The position numbers were made by a program, and so were the translations under genes. Below the pieces are notes generated by a model that was not told where the DNA came from, made no database searches, and saw only the letters and a list, made by a program, of their open reading frames with translations. Positions 13,649 through 24,700 of a stretch of DNA of 64,000 nt are shown in pieces; position 1 is the first letter of the stretch; each line of letters starts with the position of its first letter. The stretch is from Apostichopus japonicus (lineage: Eukaryota; Echinodermata; Holothuroidea; Aspidochirotida; Stichopodidae). The stretch spans positions 12,518,499 to 12,582,498 of the forward strand of contig NC_092565.1 in assembly GCF_037975245.1 (NCBI RefSeq), read 5' to 3'.

Positions 13649-13675
13649 ATCGTTCAGGTATTTGATATATGCACT
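13446..13675 (-). CDS. GNE: GNE first coding exon (with 5' UTR part)
   Basis: Acceptor TACAG at 13676-13680, start codon at 13648-13646, donor gtatgt after the codons for DDYG. Encodes residues 1-68, including the nucleotide-binding [17 protein letters not shown]. The 27 bases 13649-13675 are 5' UTR, so at least one untranslated exon must lie further right. That exon was not located. Confidence 0.9.
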
Positions 13676-16574
13676 CTGTATCAAAGAGAACCAGTACGTT
13701 AAACAGTACAGTATGGTAAGTAAGTATATATATTTGAGTAAATACTTCAATATGTTAAACCTAAAATTCTATTGTCAAGTAGCGACGACCACTTAAATTC
13801 TTCATGTGAAATGTTGCGTTCTCTCATTTGCACGACAAATGCACCATGAATCAATTTTTGGGAAGTTCATAAGCATTGTAAAATACAGGGAAATAGGCAC
13901 CTCAATATTCACACTAAAAGGAAATGCTTTTGAATCTGATAAAGACCAGCATTTGACATTCATAAAATATTATTTTTAGACTATTACAGTAGATATATGC
14001 CAAATTGAAAATATCTCTATGTGATATTGGAACATTTGGGAAAGTAGCAGTACTTAGAAAGCAAGTTCCTTATTTGTACACAGGGGTCTTAGACTACTGA
14101 CTACTGTTATACAATCATTCTACAAATTGTTCTGTGCATTAGCAACATACATCAACTTCATGCACTGTACTTGGTAACATCCTCAGCTGCATGTATGATC
14201 ATACTGCTGGAGCAGAAATTGTGTGAGCATAGTGTTATTATAGACTTATACAATGGAATTCCAAAGCAATTTAATTGATAATCATTGATAATTGATACTC
14301 ATGTACTACAACACTGAAAATGATATTCCATAATTCACCCCATCACTCTAGTGAATTAGGCCTAGCCTTACACCTTTTTACAATTTTTTTTTTATAACAT
14401 AACTTTGTAATTAGCACACCATTTTTTAGGTTTTGCTATTTGTGTTTCACTTGTGTTGGTAGCCTACTATTTGAGAAATACAGTACTGTAAGCCTCAAGT
14501 TTATTTAGAATCCATATCAAAGGATTGTCTTTCATTGGAACTGAACATAAAATTTACAAACATAAATACAAAATACAAACAATTACATGTACAAACAGAA
14601 GTATAAAATATATAAACAGTATAGAAAATTCAGAAATTAGTTAAGGCAATTGAGGCACATTCTGAAGAATGAAAATTTCACACTTAGTTTTGAAACATCT
14701 AAGACTTAAAGAGAATGGGAGTTTTGGATTTTGTGTGGAAGACTGTTCCATGCTCTGGCACCAATTAACTGGAAGGAATCCTTGTGGACCCATTATATAT
14801 AGACATCTAATTTGGTGGAAGCGTGAGTGCAAATACCACTGTGGGAATATTTCTCTGGGTTGGTGAAAAATATGTTAAGCCAGATAATTTGGAGCAATAC
14901 CATGAAATATGCTCCACACTTGATCACAGATTTTTTAAATTAAAACACTGGTTAATACTCAGAAATTTGAGCTCAGCAAGAAGGTCTTTGGCATGGCTCT
15001 GCCATTTGTTAGTGGCTGTTTAGTATAATATGTATATAATGATTTTGAACATGCTGAGTGAAGGTGCAGATTGCATATTAGAGCTAGCATTAGTTGTTAT
15101 ATTTTTCAACTTGGTCAAGGCCTAGTCTAAAACAGGCCTTCATCTGTATGGTTTCAGTCAGATCCATGCTAGGGCGAGGCATGTATTGGTCAGCAAAAGT
15201 TCACACCCCAAAAATTAATACTTGATTGTTTTAAGAAAATTAGGCCTTGTGCTTCTGTGTTACTTGATAATAATATTAATAAGATTAGTGCGACTAGCTT
15301 AGCCTAGTAACAATATGATTATACTCATTATTGCATGCCATAGGACTAGCCCTAGATTCAGAAGATGTAAACTTTAAAATTGCCATTGCTTTTATTAGTA
15401 GTAGTACTACTACTACTATGTAAGAATATACTATTAATACTACCACGTGAAAACTATTCATAGTGATGACACAACTGGTGGTAGGCTAACGGTTGCTAAC
15501 CGTTACTAGTAGTACTACAGTGCTAGGCCTAACGTAATTCACCGGTTAACCTTGACATTGCCAAGGCCTAACAGTTACTGACATTTACTAGACTAGGCTA
15601 CGTACGTTATGCGGATCGTTTGCATGCCTTGTGTTGCTTGACTGATCACCGCGAGGAGCAGGCATTCTGTCCTTTCAATGTATGCCTAAAACCAGTTCCT
15701 TTTAAGTCAATCTTGCGTTTGTTGCCAGTATTGAACCGTAACCCATTCTGACGGTGAGTTAGTAATGTACACCCATGTAAATAATCAAAGACCTACCTTT
15801 GAAACCTAACGGAACTTCAACATACCCTAAACGCATGCTACAGTTATCAGCTTAATTAAGTGCGTAGACCTATGACGTAAACAGCGTAGGATTTTCTAAA
15901 GTGAATGTAGGAGGGGCACAATTCATGCGCATGCGTACAAAATGATTGAGTTTTCTCCGCTCTGAAGAGATCTAACCCGATCAATAACTGGATATCCAGA
16001 TAATCGGACTTTTTTTTATCTACATAATTTCTGATTTAAAAGATGACAGTAGACACAAATTGATATCGTTATGTAGTAGAACGTTATGAAACACTACTAC
16101 AGCAGACAGGTTGTATTCTATAACGCTTATAAAAAAAAAATTAAGAAACCGACCATTTAAACATCACAGGCTCATCAATGAAACTAGGCTGGCTGGCCTA
16201 CATAGTCTCACAAACAGACCACATTGTTATTTCTTCAGTCGTCAGGTGGTATACAAATTGGTCAAGGACAATTTGGCTTCGAATGTCACCGAAAGATGTT
16301 ATATAAAGTTATAGGAACATGTTTTGGTTGAGTCACTTGAGTTATTGGCATTTTATTAATATTAATTTTAAAATTAAGTTAGGACTGCAAGGAGGCTTTG
16401 GGCAGATCCGATTATTTACTCTTTATTATTATTAGTGTTATTGCTGTTATTATTTTATTAATATGAGAAGAGAGCAAATGATCGAAAAGTCAACTGCTAC
16501 TTTAAAAAAAAATCTTGGAGTGTCATCTTTCTTTGATCATCAATCCCAATGCAATATCTATATATCTGCACCCT
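13676..16574. other. GNE upstream region
   Basis: Must contain the untranslated first exon and promoter of GNE, but neither can be placed from sequence alone. 15480-15980 is locally richer in CpG than its surroundings. No protein-like ORF was recognised; the frames at 14641-15023 are short and unplaced. Confidence 0.5.
15923..15935. promoter_or_regulatory. NRF-1-like motif
   Basis: CATGCGCATGCGT closely resembles the palindromic NRF-1 site (consensus YGCGCAYGCGCR). It lies about 2.3 kb upstream of the first GNE coding exon in a CpG-richer patch, so it could mark a promoter. Sequence match only. Confidence 0.35.
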
Positions 16575-16582
16575 GCAGTAGT

Positions 16583-18294
16583 CAGTGGCGTCGCCAAGGG
16601 GGGCCAGGGGGGCACGTGCCCCCCCTGGAAAACCTAGTGCCCCCCGAGTCCCCCCCATCTGAGATTTGGGTTGGTAAAAAAAAATATATATATATTTTGT
16701 TATATTCAACTCCCATCATCTGAGTTGGTTTTTCATAAGGACAAAGAAGCACAGTAATTCGTATTTTCTTCAAATGAGCTGCGAAAAAATGAAAAAGTTT
16801 ATCCTTGAACGTCGGGTATCGAAGTCGTAACCCGCGCCATCACAACAGGTGTCGATATTTACATTGAATGTGTCAGTGCTCACGCCATACCAGCGGATAT
16901 ACACGTCCGCTTCGCGAGCTACATGACTGTGAGAAGGGAGGGTACTGCAATATGTTGCCTTGGTCTGAGGTTGACAGGTTAGGAGCTGATGAAATGTGAG
17001 AATGTGAGGGTCCGCAGGCACCATACTTGCCTATATTTGTGGACCCATATATTAACCCTGTTGTGTAGGGGGTGCAGAGGTCATTTGAGGTCAGATGCTT
17101 GTAGGAACAAATGGCGAATGTTCACACCTGCATACTGAGCCATACTCGATGTGTGATCAAACTTTGGATTGCATGGTGAGATCCCTGATAGGAGCCAATA
17201 ACGATGCTGGAACCTGTTACATATTAATAGATAATGGGCGAAAACGAGAAGGACAAGAAAGGAGTCGGGGTCATGCACACATTAATTCAACAAATGTAGG
17301 TTCTATTGATATAGGGTTAGGCATAACATCGACAGCATGTGGTTCATATCCTCTGCAAAATTCTGCGCCTTGTTAAATCATTACCTCAAAAATAGCAATT
17401 TCTGGAGATATCTTCAGATCGAATTTAGCATCAAATGTGGCAGCATTTTGCATCTAGCCCTCCGTATGCGAAAATTTTCCAAAGGGGAGGGGGGCAGTGG
17501 CGGCGGAACCGGGGGCTTGGGGGGCTCAGCCCCCCAATGAAAAAGTTGAGGGGGCAAATGCATGATAAGTCCCCCCCCCCCCCCCGCAATATTTACCAAG
17601 GCTCCGAAACGTGCATCTGCCCATTTTTCAATGCATACTTGTCGATCTGTCCGATGCACACGTATACTATATAGGTGTAATAATTTTAGTAAATGCTGGG
17701 GGGACCCTCGGCCCGTCCCCTGGCTATAGACCACATTGTCACCCCAACCGCGTCTTCAAGCCCCGTGAAAAGTGGAAGCAGTGAGTGTGAGTACCGGTAA
17801 GCGCAACACAACTTCGTCTTAGGCCAATGACTTGCTTCATTTCAGCCAGTTCTCCAACATCCCCTTACTACACTCAAAAACGTCTTTGCGAGTACACTAC
17901 GAGTAATAGCTACTCTCTTAAAACACCATCGAATATACAAATTACAATGTTTTTACAGACTTTTACGTGCAATCTGAGAAATTGCAGGCTTGAGACCCAT
18001 ATTTTAGGGCTAGGTATTCGCAGCATAAAACACTTGGGAAGTGCCGTTTCCGGCCATCTGGGGGTTTGAAAAACCCAAAATTTTCTTGTATGCTCCGCGC
18101 CAACCGATGGTGGCGCTCCGCTTAGATAGTCTCTACACATTAGCCCCCCCCCAATAATTTTCCCGTTCCGCCGCACCTGGAGGGGGCAACCCCTCCCCTT
18201 AGACCCCTCCCCCAGGACGGCAATCCGTATCCACCTAAGTGCCCCCATCAAATGTTGGTGCCCCCCCAGACTGAAAAGTCTGGTGACGCCACTG
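16583..18294. mobile_element. hAT-type element, 1.7 kb, with nested insertion
   Basis: Inverted ends CAGTGGCGTCGCCA and TGGTGACGCCACTG, flanked by a perfect 8-bp duplication GCAGTAGT (16575-16582 and 18295-18302). The 8-bp duplication and CAnnG termini fit the hAT superfamily. No transposase ORF was recognised. A second element (17495-18179) sits inside it. Confidence 0.9.
17495..18179. mobile_element. hAT-type element nested in the previous one
   Basis: Inverted ends CAGTGGCGGCGGAAC and GTTCCGCCGCACCTG; flanks GAGGGGGG (17487-17494) and GAGGGGGC (18180-18187) match at 7 of 8 bases. Removing it restores the GGGGAGGGGG/CCCCTCCCC core seen in sister copies near 30410, 31390 and 53620. Confidence 0.85.
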
Positions 18295-18738
18295 GCAGTA
18301 GTACCCGATACTTACCCTATAAAAAACGGGGGAAAAACACCAATAAAACGGGGTCACTGCAGTGTGAATAGGTTCTCGGTACACCCAAGCACCGATCGAC
18401 AGACCTCTTGTAGTCTCGTGTTAAACGTATAAGTATACGCGACGCTGAAAGGAGACACCTTCAAGAATGGTATAGGCTATATGGTGTCCCGTGTTGGTGA
18501 TAGGCTAGCAAATGGACATCAGAATACAGAGAAAAACAGTCATTGTTTGCGGAGCACCCATTCAACGATAAAAACTTAGGTCTCTCTTTATTCCGTATTC
18601 AGGGAAAGGAGAGGTAAGGAGCCGAGGGGTATATAGGGTGACTAAATAGTTTCGTATTTCTGTCTTTACAATAGTAAAGGTGCACTTGAATCGTGCAGCT
18701 ATTTCAATCAGATTCCTCAGTATACATGCTCGTGCCAT

Positions 18739-19130
18739 CAGTGGCGGAGCTAGGGGTATTGGTCAGGGGGGGGGGGCGAGAATGGTCTCAGGGGCGCTTT
18801 GGACACTATCTAAGCGGAGCGCTACCACAAGTTGGCGCGGAGCGTACACATTTTTTTTGAGTAAAGATACTCCCTAGATCGCCGGAAATGACCCTTTCCG
18901 GGCCATGCTTATTTGCAGATAAACGAAGAATAAATAGGTGTCATCGCCATTTTGTCAGAAAATTACACCAACAAAATGTGACAAATGTCAATAGGTATTT
19001 GAGAGCGCAATAAAAAAGTCAATAATCGCGAATAAGTAAAAAGTGGTTAAAGCTGAAAAGGGCGCCAGCAGTCCATTTGAGTCCGTCAGGGGAGGGCATC
19101 CGCCCCTGACTGTATGTACGCTCCGCCGAG
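18739..19130. mobile_element. hAT-type MITE
   Basis: Starts CAGTGGCGGAGC and ends GCTCCGCCGAG. Flanks CGTGCCAT and TCGTGCAT are alike but differ by an indel, so the duplication is eroded. The interior carries the shared core (CTAAGCGGAGCGC...GGCGCGGAGCGTAC) in reverse orientation. Confidence 0.65.
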
Positions 19131-19914
19131 TCGTGCATCGTTCATGACGGCACGATCTGTTGTATCGGCACAGAGGAAATGTGAAGTATTTCTAACAGAG
19201 CAACTTTATTTCGACAATTTGTTGTACTTTATAGGCTAAATAATGACAGAACATTCTCGAATAACATAGATTCATGTGCCAGAAATGAAACCGATGGCGG
19301 TTACCACTTTATACTGTAGCAAGAAAACACTCCATTCGATCCCTAAGGCTCTGCTGCTACCGTTTTCCTCGTAAAAATATATACTCACCGGAAAATGTTT
19401 CCGTGGGAAGTCGACAAAGTCACAAAATTACTCTGCCATCTGCCATATATGTTTAAAGGCAGAGCTCATGCTTGTACAAGGTCACATGACCTTCTTGTAA
19501 GCTTTTACCTGCATGTCCATAATTTAAAAACTGTATCAGTGGCATACTAGTAACTAGAGTTTGTCATCTTAGGCGAGAGGGCGGGGTGGGGGGAGGGGTG
19601 GGGCTGAGGAGAAATTTGCCATTTGCCGAATCAAAGTTAGACTATGGATAAACTTCGAAAACATAAAAAGCTATAGCCATGGGATTTTGACGATTGGGTA
19701 CAGTTTATCGTCCTTTCATATGTCTGAATTAAGTTCTCATTTGGTCTGGACTTTTCTTTCAACAGTACAGTTTAAGCTATCTCGTTGTCTATATATGATT
19801 TACTATAATTATGATTTAAATAAATCTGTATATGAAGCTTCATCGACTTAAACTGCATTCATTCAGCCACAACAAAACTTTTTGTCCAGTGCCATAGTTC
19901 ATCGGTGTTATAAT

Positions 19915-20096
19915 AAGGGGTTAATCAACGGTCTAGCGTGCGTTACTCACAGGATTAATGCACGATCGGGGGATAATGCAAGCGATGCACGAGGGCGGAG
20001 CCCGAGTGCATCCAGCGATAGCATTAACACCCGGAGTGAGTAACATCATGTGAGTAACGCACGCTAGACCGTTGATTAACCCCGTTCATTCATACA
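19915..20096. repeat. Long-stem palindrome (foldback)
   Basis: Two arms of about 36 bases, 19918-19953 and 20058-20093, are reverse complements (GGGTTAATCAACGGTCTAGC and its complement) around a spacer of about 105 bases. A further piece of the arm recurs at 20191-20205. Confidence 0.8.
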
Positions 20097-20272
20097 CTAC
20101 CATTTGTGTGGGGGAAAAATCATAAAACAAAACATTTTTGGTTACATATAACCAAAGATTTATTAAAGTGATGCCCCGTAATTTTACCGTGCGTTACTCA
20201 CAGGATTAACCACGGTCAGCTGACCTGAATGGACCAATAGGATTTAGGAATCTTTACTAAGTATGAATGAAC
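20092..20272. mobile_element. MITE-like unit with 12-bp inverted ends
   Basis: GTTCATTCATAC at the left and GTATGAATGAAC at the right are exact reverse complements about 180 bases apart, overlapping the end of the preceding palindrome. No target duplication identified. Confidence 0.5.
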
Positions 20273-20872
20273 ATTAATTAATCAGCTTAAATCTGTAGTC
20301 TTCGGAAATGATATTTCGGTTAGGCTTTTCCTAACAACTGATCAGTCTGTGTGAGTTCACACGTGCGGTGTTGCAATAACGTAAAATATCATGATGCAGC
20401 TTCCAAGTAACAATACCGGATTCACTTCGGACGGTGGATATATATAATGATGGTACAAAATTATAAACACACGCATGGGCGGCGATCATGGGGGGGGGGG
20501 TGACGGGGTGGACAAGTCCTCTCCCCTAATATTTTGAGTGGGGGATATAGTATCTAATATCCCCCAATATTTGGTGGCATAGTTTTTTGTGTGGCTATAA
20601 ACAGAAAATAATGCGTGAGATTATTTATCCAAATCATATTTGGCGGTGGCTAAAATTTCATACAGCACATGCTGCATGAGGTAGATGACTCTTCGTCGCT
20701 TCTGTGACCTGTGACCGTAGGCTATAGCATGTTGTCACCCATGATTATTATCATAATGTATGTACATCTCTTGTGTATGAGTGTAAGTACGAACAATCAT
20801 ATATATGATCCACGTCGATATGGGTTCACTGGTTTTCCATTTGGCCTGTTTCCTACAAGATTTCTAACCGCA

Positions 20873-21236
20873 GGCGCGTAGTAATAGGGGGGCGAAGGGG
20901 GAGACCGCCCCCCCCCCCCCCTCGAGCATATTTTTTGTATTTTTTATGATACCGAAGTTTTATAGTAGCCGTTATAAGAGGTTTTAATATTTGTAAGTTT
21001 TGGTAAGTATTTGAGAATTTCCGGCAATTACGGATAACGTCAACCACGAACTGGTTAAACAGAGCCTTAAAATGCATTTTGTAGTTTTCGTCCAATATTT
21101 GTTTTTTGCCCACCATATGTCATTTGGGCTTGGCAGGCGGGGGGTTGGGGTTGCAGACATCTCTACCGGGGGGGGGGGTGTTCAAGACATTTGACTGTGG
21201 CATCTCGCCCCTAACCGCTGGTTAGGCCACTGTGAG
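20873..21236. mobile_element. hAT-like repeat fragment(s)
   Basis: Begins CAGGCGCGTAGTAATAGGGG, as other hAT MITEs here do, with the poly-C/poly-G block and a related AT-rich body. The right end (GGTTAGGCCACTG) is uncertain and no target duplication was found. A separate fragment starting CATGGGCGGCGATCATGG lies at 20475. Confidence 0.45.
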
Positions 21237-21684
21237 TAACTGTAACTATCCCTTTGTAGCAAGAACGGTTCGTTTAATATTCAAAAAAATTGTTAAGTCA
21301 CTAAATTTGACATGAATAAATGGGATTTGAATCAAAATCAAAATATATGGTCGATAACGGTAATTTCGTGAACAATGAAACTTGCATAAACTGTTTCATG
21401 TGTTATACTATACAAAAGAAAGCAACTGTTATAACATACTGCAAAATCAAATCTCAAAAACTAGACAGAGCGATAGAGGTGTATCCAGTCTTTAATAGAT
21501 ACAATTTATATTTGATGCGCCTTTCATGTAACATTTTAAATATTATAAGAAATAAAATTGATTTACCAGCTTTGACTGCATGGTGTTGAAGTCGTAACAG
21601 AATAACGAATCAATAATATATAAAAGTTAACGACATCGATATTTGTTAACCGAATCTTTTTATTGGTTTGAAGCCAAAGTTCTG

Positions 21685-21794
21685 CTAATTGTAATGGTGC
21701 TCTAGACCTGTCCCGGATAATCGTTCTTTCAACACCTTGTCCATCGCTTCGCTCTGTGCCACAGTAAACCGTGCTTTCCAACCGCCTACAATAC
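21685..21794 (-). CDS. Sulfotransferase exon 6 and stop
   Basis: Acceptor cag at 21795-21797, stop TAG at 21687-21685. Residues 273-308: IVGGWKARFTVAQSEAMDK, then SGTGLEHHYN. An overlapping frame starting at 21781 is a shadow. Confidence 0.92.
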
Positions 21795-24700
21795 CTGTTA
21801 GATGGATCGAAAGAGCATAAAAATAAATAAATATATAAAAACTTAGTTAATGAGTCAGTGAACTAGCGAATCATGTGATCAAACAACGTATCTGAGTATA
21901 ACATCGCATCATAGAGGGGTACATGGATGGGGGGGGGGGGTGTGACCGTATGAAGGGGTATAGACCTCTTAACGTGTAATACAAGTAAAGTGACTTAGAC
22001 GCCAGATGCTGCTATCATTTGACAAGTTTTCATATTAATGCACTGCATTGGAAACTGTTTGTTATACTAACGATTAGTCTAGTTCTACATATTTTTGATA
22101 AGTAGCAGATCTAATCGGGGGGCAATAGGGGAGAGAAGGGGAAATCTGTGGGGATACCCTCCCCCTGCCTCTCCCCGACCCCCCCCCCCCCCCATGTAGC
22201 GCCGCCACTGCAACTTCTCCACCTTATTGCAAGTTGAGTATAGGTAGTATTTACCTTTCTTTAGAAATGGCAATTTTCCGTGTGCCTTTGTCAATAGCTC
22301 TCCGAGTTCGTGCTCCTTTTCTATTTTTGCATACGTCTTCTTCATCCCTTCCATGCTGGAATGTTCAATAATTCTTTCCATTCCCTCTGGTGTAATGGTG
22401 ACTTCCAAAAACGTTGCCAAGCGACTGATGACTGACTGAATATCCTTCACGGAACAAGTTACATTTCGTTTTAAGTGATATATTTAAGACACAAACGATG
22501 CAAAATAGTCAAGAGAGGATATTAATTTTAATCAACCAACAAAAGAAAAAAATACCCCCAAAAAATAACCAGAGATGTGTAGATCAGCGTGGCAATTGGG
22601 AATGTAGAAAGAAGGGGAAAGGTATTGTATTAAACTCGGGGTAAAACTAGCATGATAATTTGCTCACAGCCTATATAGTGACATAACCAGGAATGTATTC
22701 GAGGAATTAGGTAATCGACCCCAATGTGTGAATCTATCAACAATAGTTTAATTAGTCTAAATCAGGTGGTGGATTGCGGACGTTGTCCGTATAGCAAACA
22801 CTCCGTGTTTTCCGTCCTTCGGATACCATTGGACGAGCAGGCCGTGGAGATACAGTTCAGGCTCCCGGGATATATATTTCACCAGGCCCCCATTTTGCAC
22901 TGTTCATATATTTTCCCGGACGCTCGATATTTTCACAGGGCAATAAAGCTGACCCTCGACCAGTGGCTGTAACCCCGCCCCTCCCCCTCCATCCCACTCT
23001 CGTCAGGACGTGACAACAAAAACAATATTCATGATTGAAACAACTAAATGCTTCGGTGTGAGTGTCTGAATGTTTTTTTCATGCCAGTTATCATGATTGA
23101 AAGAATTGATTTGTCCGAATTTGAGTCTCCTGTAGGGTGTTAACATAATTAAATACACATACTAGCAGTTTTAGGGCGAAACGGGATAAGTCGAGCGGAG
23201 GTTACCTTCTTCATCTCCTCAAACGTGATGAAAAACACATTCTCATCATCTCGATGACTCCAGTAGCTCAGTGTATGGTCAAACCAATTGCCAAATATGG
23301 CTGAAAGAGAAAGCATTGACACAAATATTATACATCAGATATAATGTTGAATATACTAAATCATTGTACTCAATGTTTTCAGTATCCATATTCTTTTATA
23401 AAGTAGATCGGTATATACCTTTTTCTGACATAAACACGGAGCAAAATTCATCCCAACCGATGCGATCATCTTGAGTTTTCGAATCAGCATTCATAAAATT
23501 GTAAAACGAATTGGCAGCATCCTTCGGATTCCTGGTGACGTAGACCACCTGTATAGAGAGTAAAGTTGATCCAACAAAGGTGGTGTTATTTTCATAGATA
23601 TATCTGTGTTTTGGTTAAAAAAAACTTAGTATAGTGTAAGGTTTCATGTAGTCATGGTTGTAATGTCAAATTTCCTAACACACTGTCGAAGTTTTGACTC
23701 GTATGATAATGTCAAAATTTATGGCGAAATGGCTACTTATTCCACGAAATCCTACATTCACTCAGTTCAAGAAATGTAATCGTAAATTCGAAGGATAACG
23801 TAAATTACAATGAAAACTTAATCATTAGAATAAGTGGAACTCTCTTTGTCCCACATTGAATGCAAAGGATCAGCCGAATGATCCAACATTGATGAAGAGC
23901 ACATCCCTACTTAGACAAGTAAGGAGTATATAAACATACTCTTGCCCCCCCCCCCTCCCACATCCCCCGGGTTTTCCAGCTATTTAGATGATCACTCCCA
24001 TGTATTGGCCGATTTCAGACTACCACATTAGGTTTGAAAATGGTTATGATGTACATGGAAATCACCTTTGGTTTTTTAGTCCAAATTTGAGCAGGTAAAA
24101 GTGTTGCTGGTAGATGAGTGCCATACATCCTAGGAGAAGGTTTCTTGTCGACGACGTCAACAATAGCTTCCTTCATCTCGGGAAATATCGTAAACTCTAT
24201 GCAACCTATAGCTCTCCTATCATTTTCCCTCTCTATCTGGTCGACGTGACCATCGGTCTTTATCAGCTGTATGACCTCCATCATCCAATGGGTACCTGAG
24301 TTGGATAAATTGATTCAAATACAAACGTTGAAGTCAATGTTATGACATTTGTACATAAATTTACAAACATAAAATTAAAAGAAACCAACTGCGATATGAG
24401 AGTGTGAAATGTGGGACACAACCACATGCAGTATTAATTGATGTGGGCACTACGTAGAAAACCTTATTATGCCAGGGGCGGATCCAGGGGGGGCCCGGGG
24501 GCCCGGGCCCCCCTTTTTGAAAATCCTGATTTTTTTTTTTTTACCGCGTTCGAGGGAAAGGACCCCATGCGTGATCAGTGGCGTAGCTACGGGGGGCCTG
24601 GGGGCCGAGGCCCCCATGAAATAGGTTGGCCCCCACTGGGAATGGGGTAAAAAAAAATGTTGTAAAAAAATAAAAATAAGTGCGATTCACTTATATTGTT

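Noticed and set aside
14641..15023. Overlapping frames on both strands with protein-like composition
   Set aside because: Short, mutually overlapping, without recognisable motif; possibly a decayed transposon piece but unsupported.
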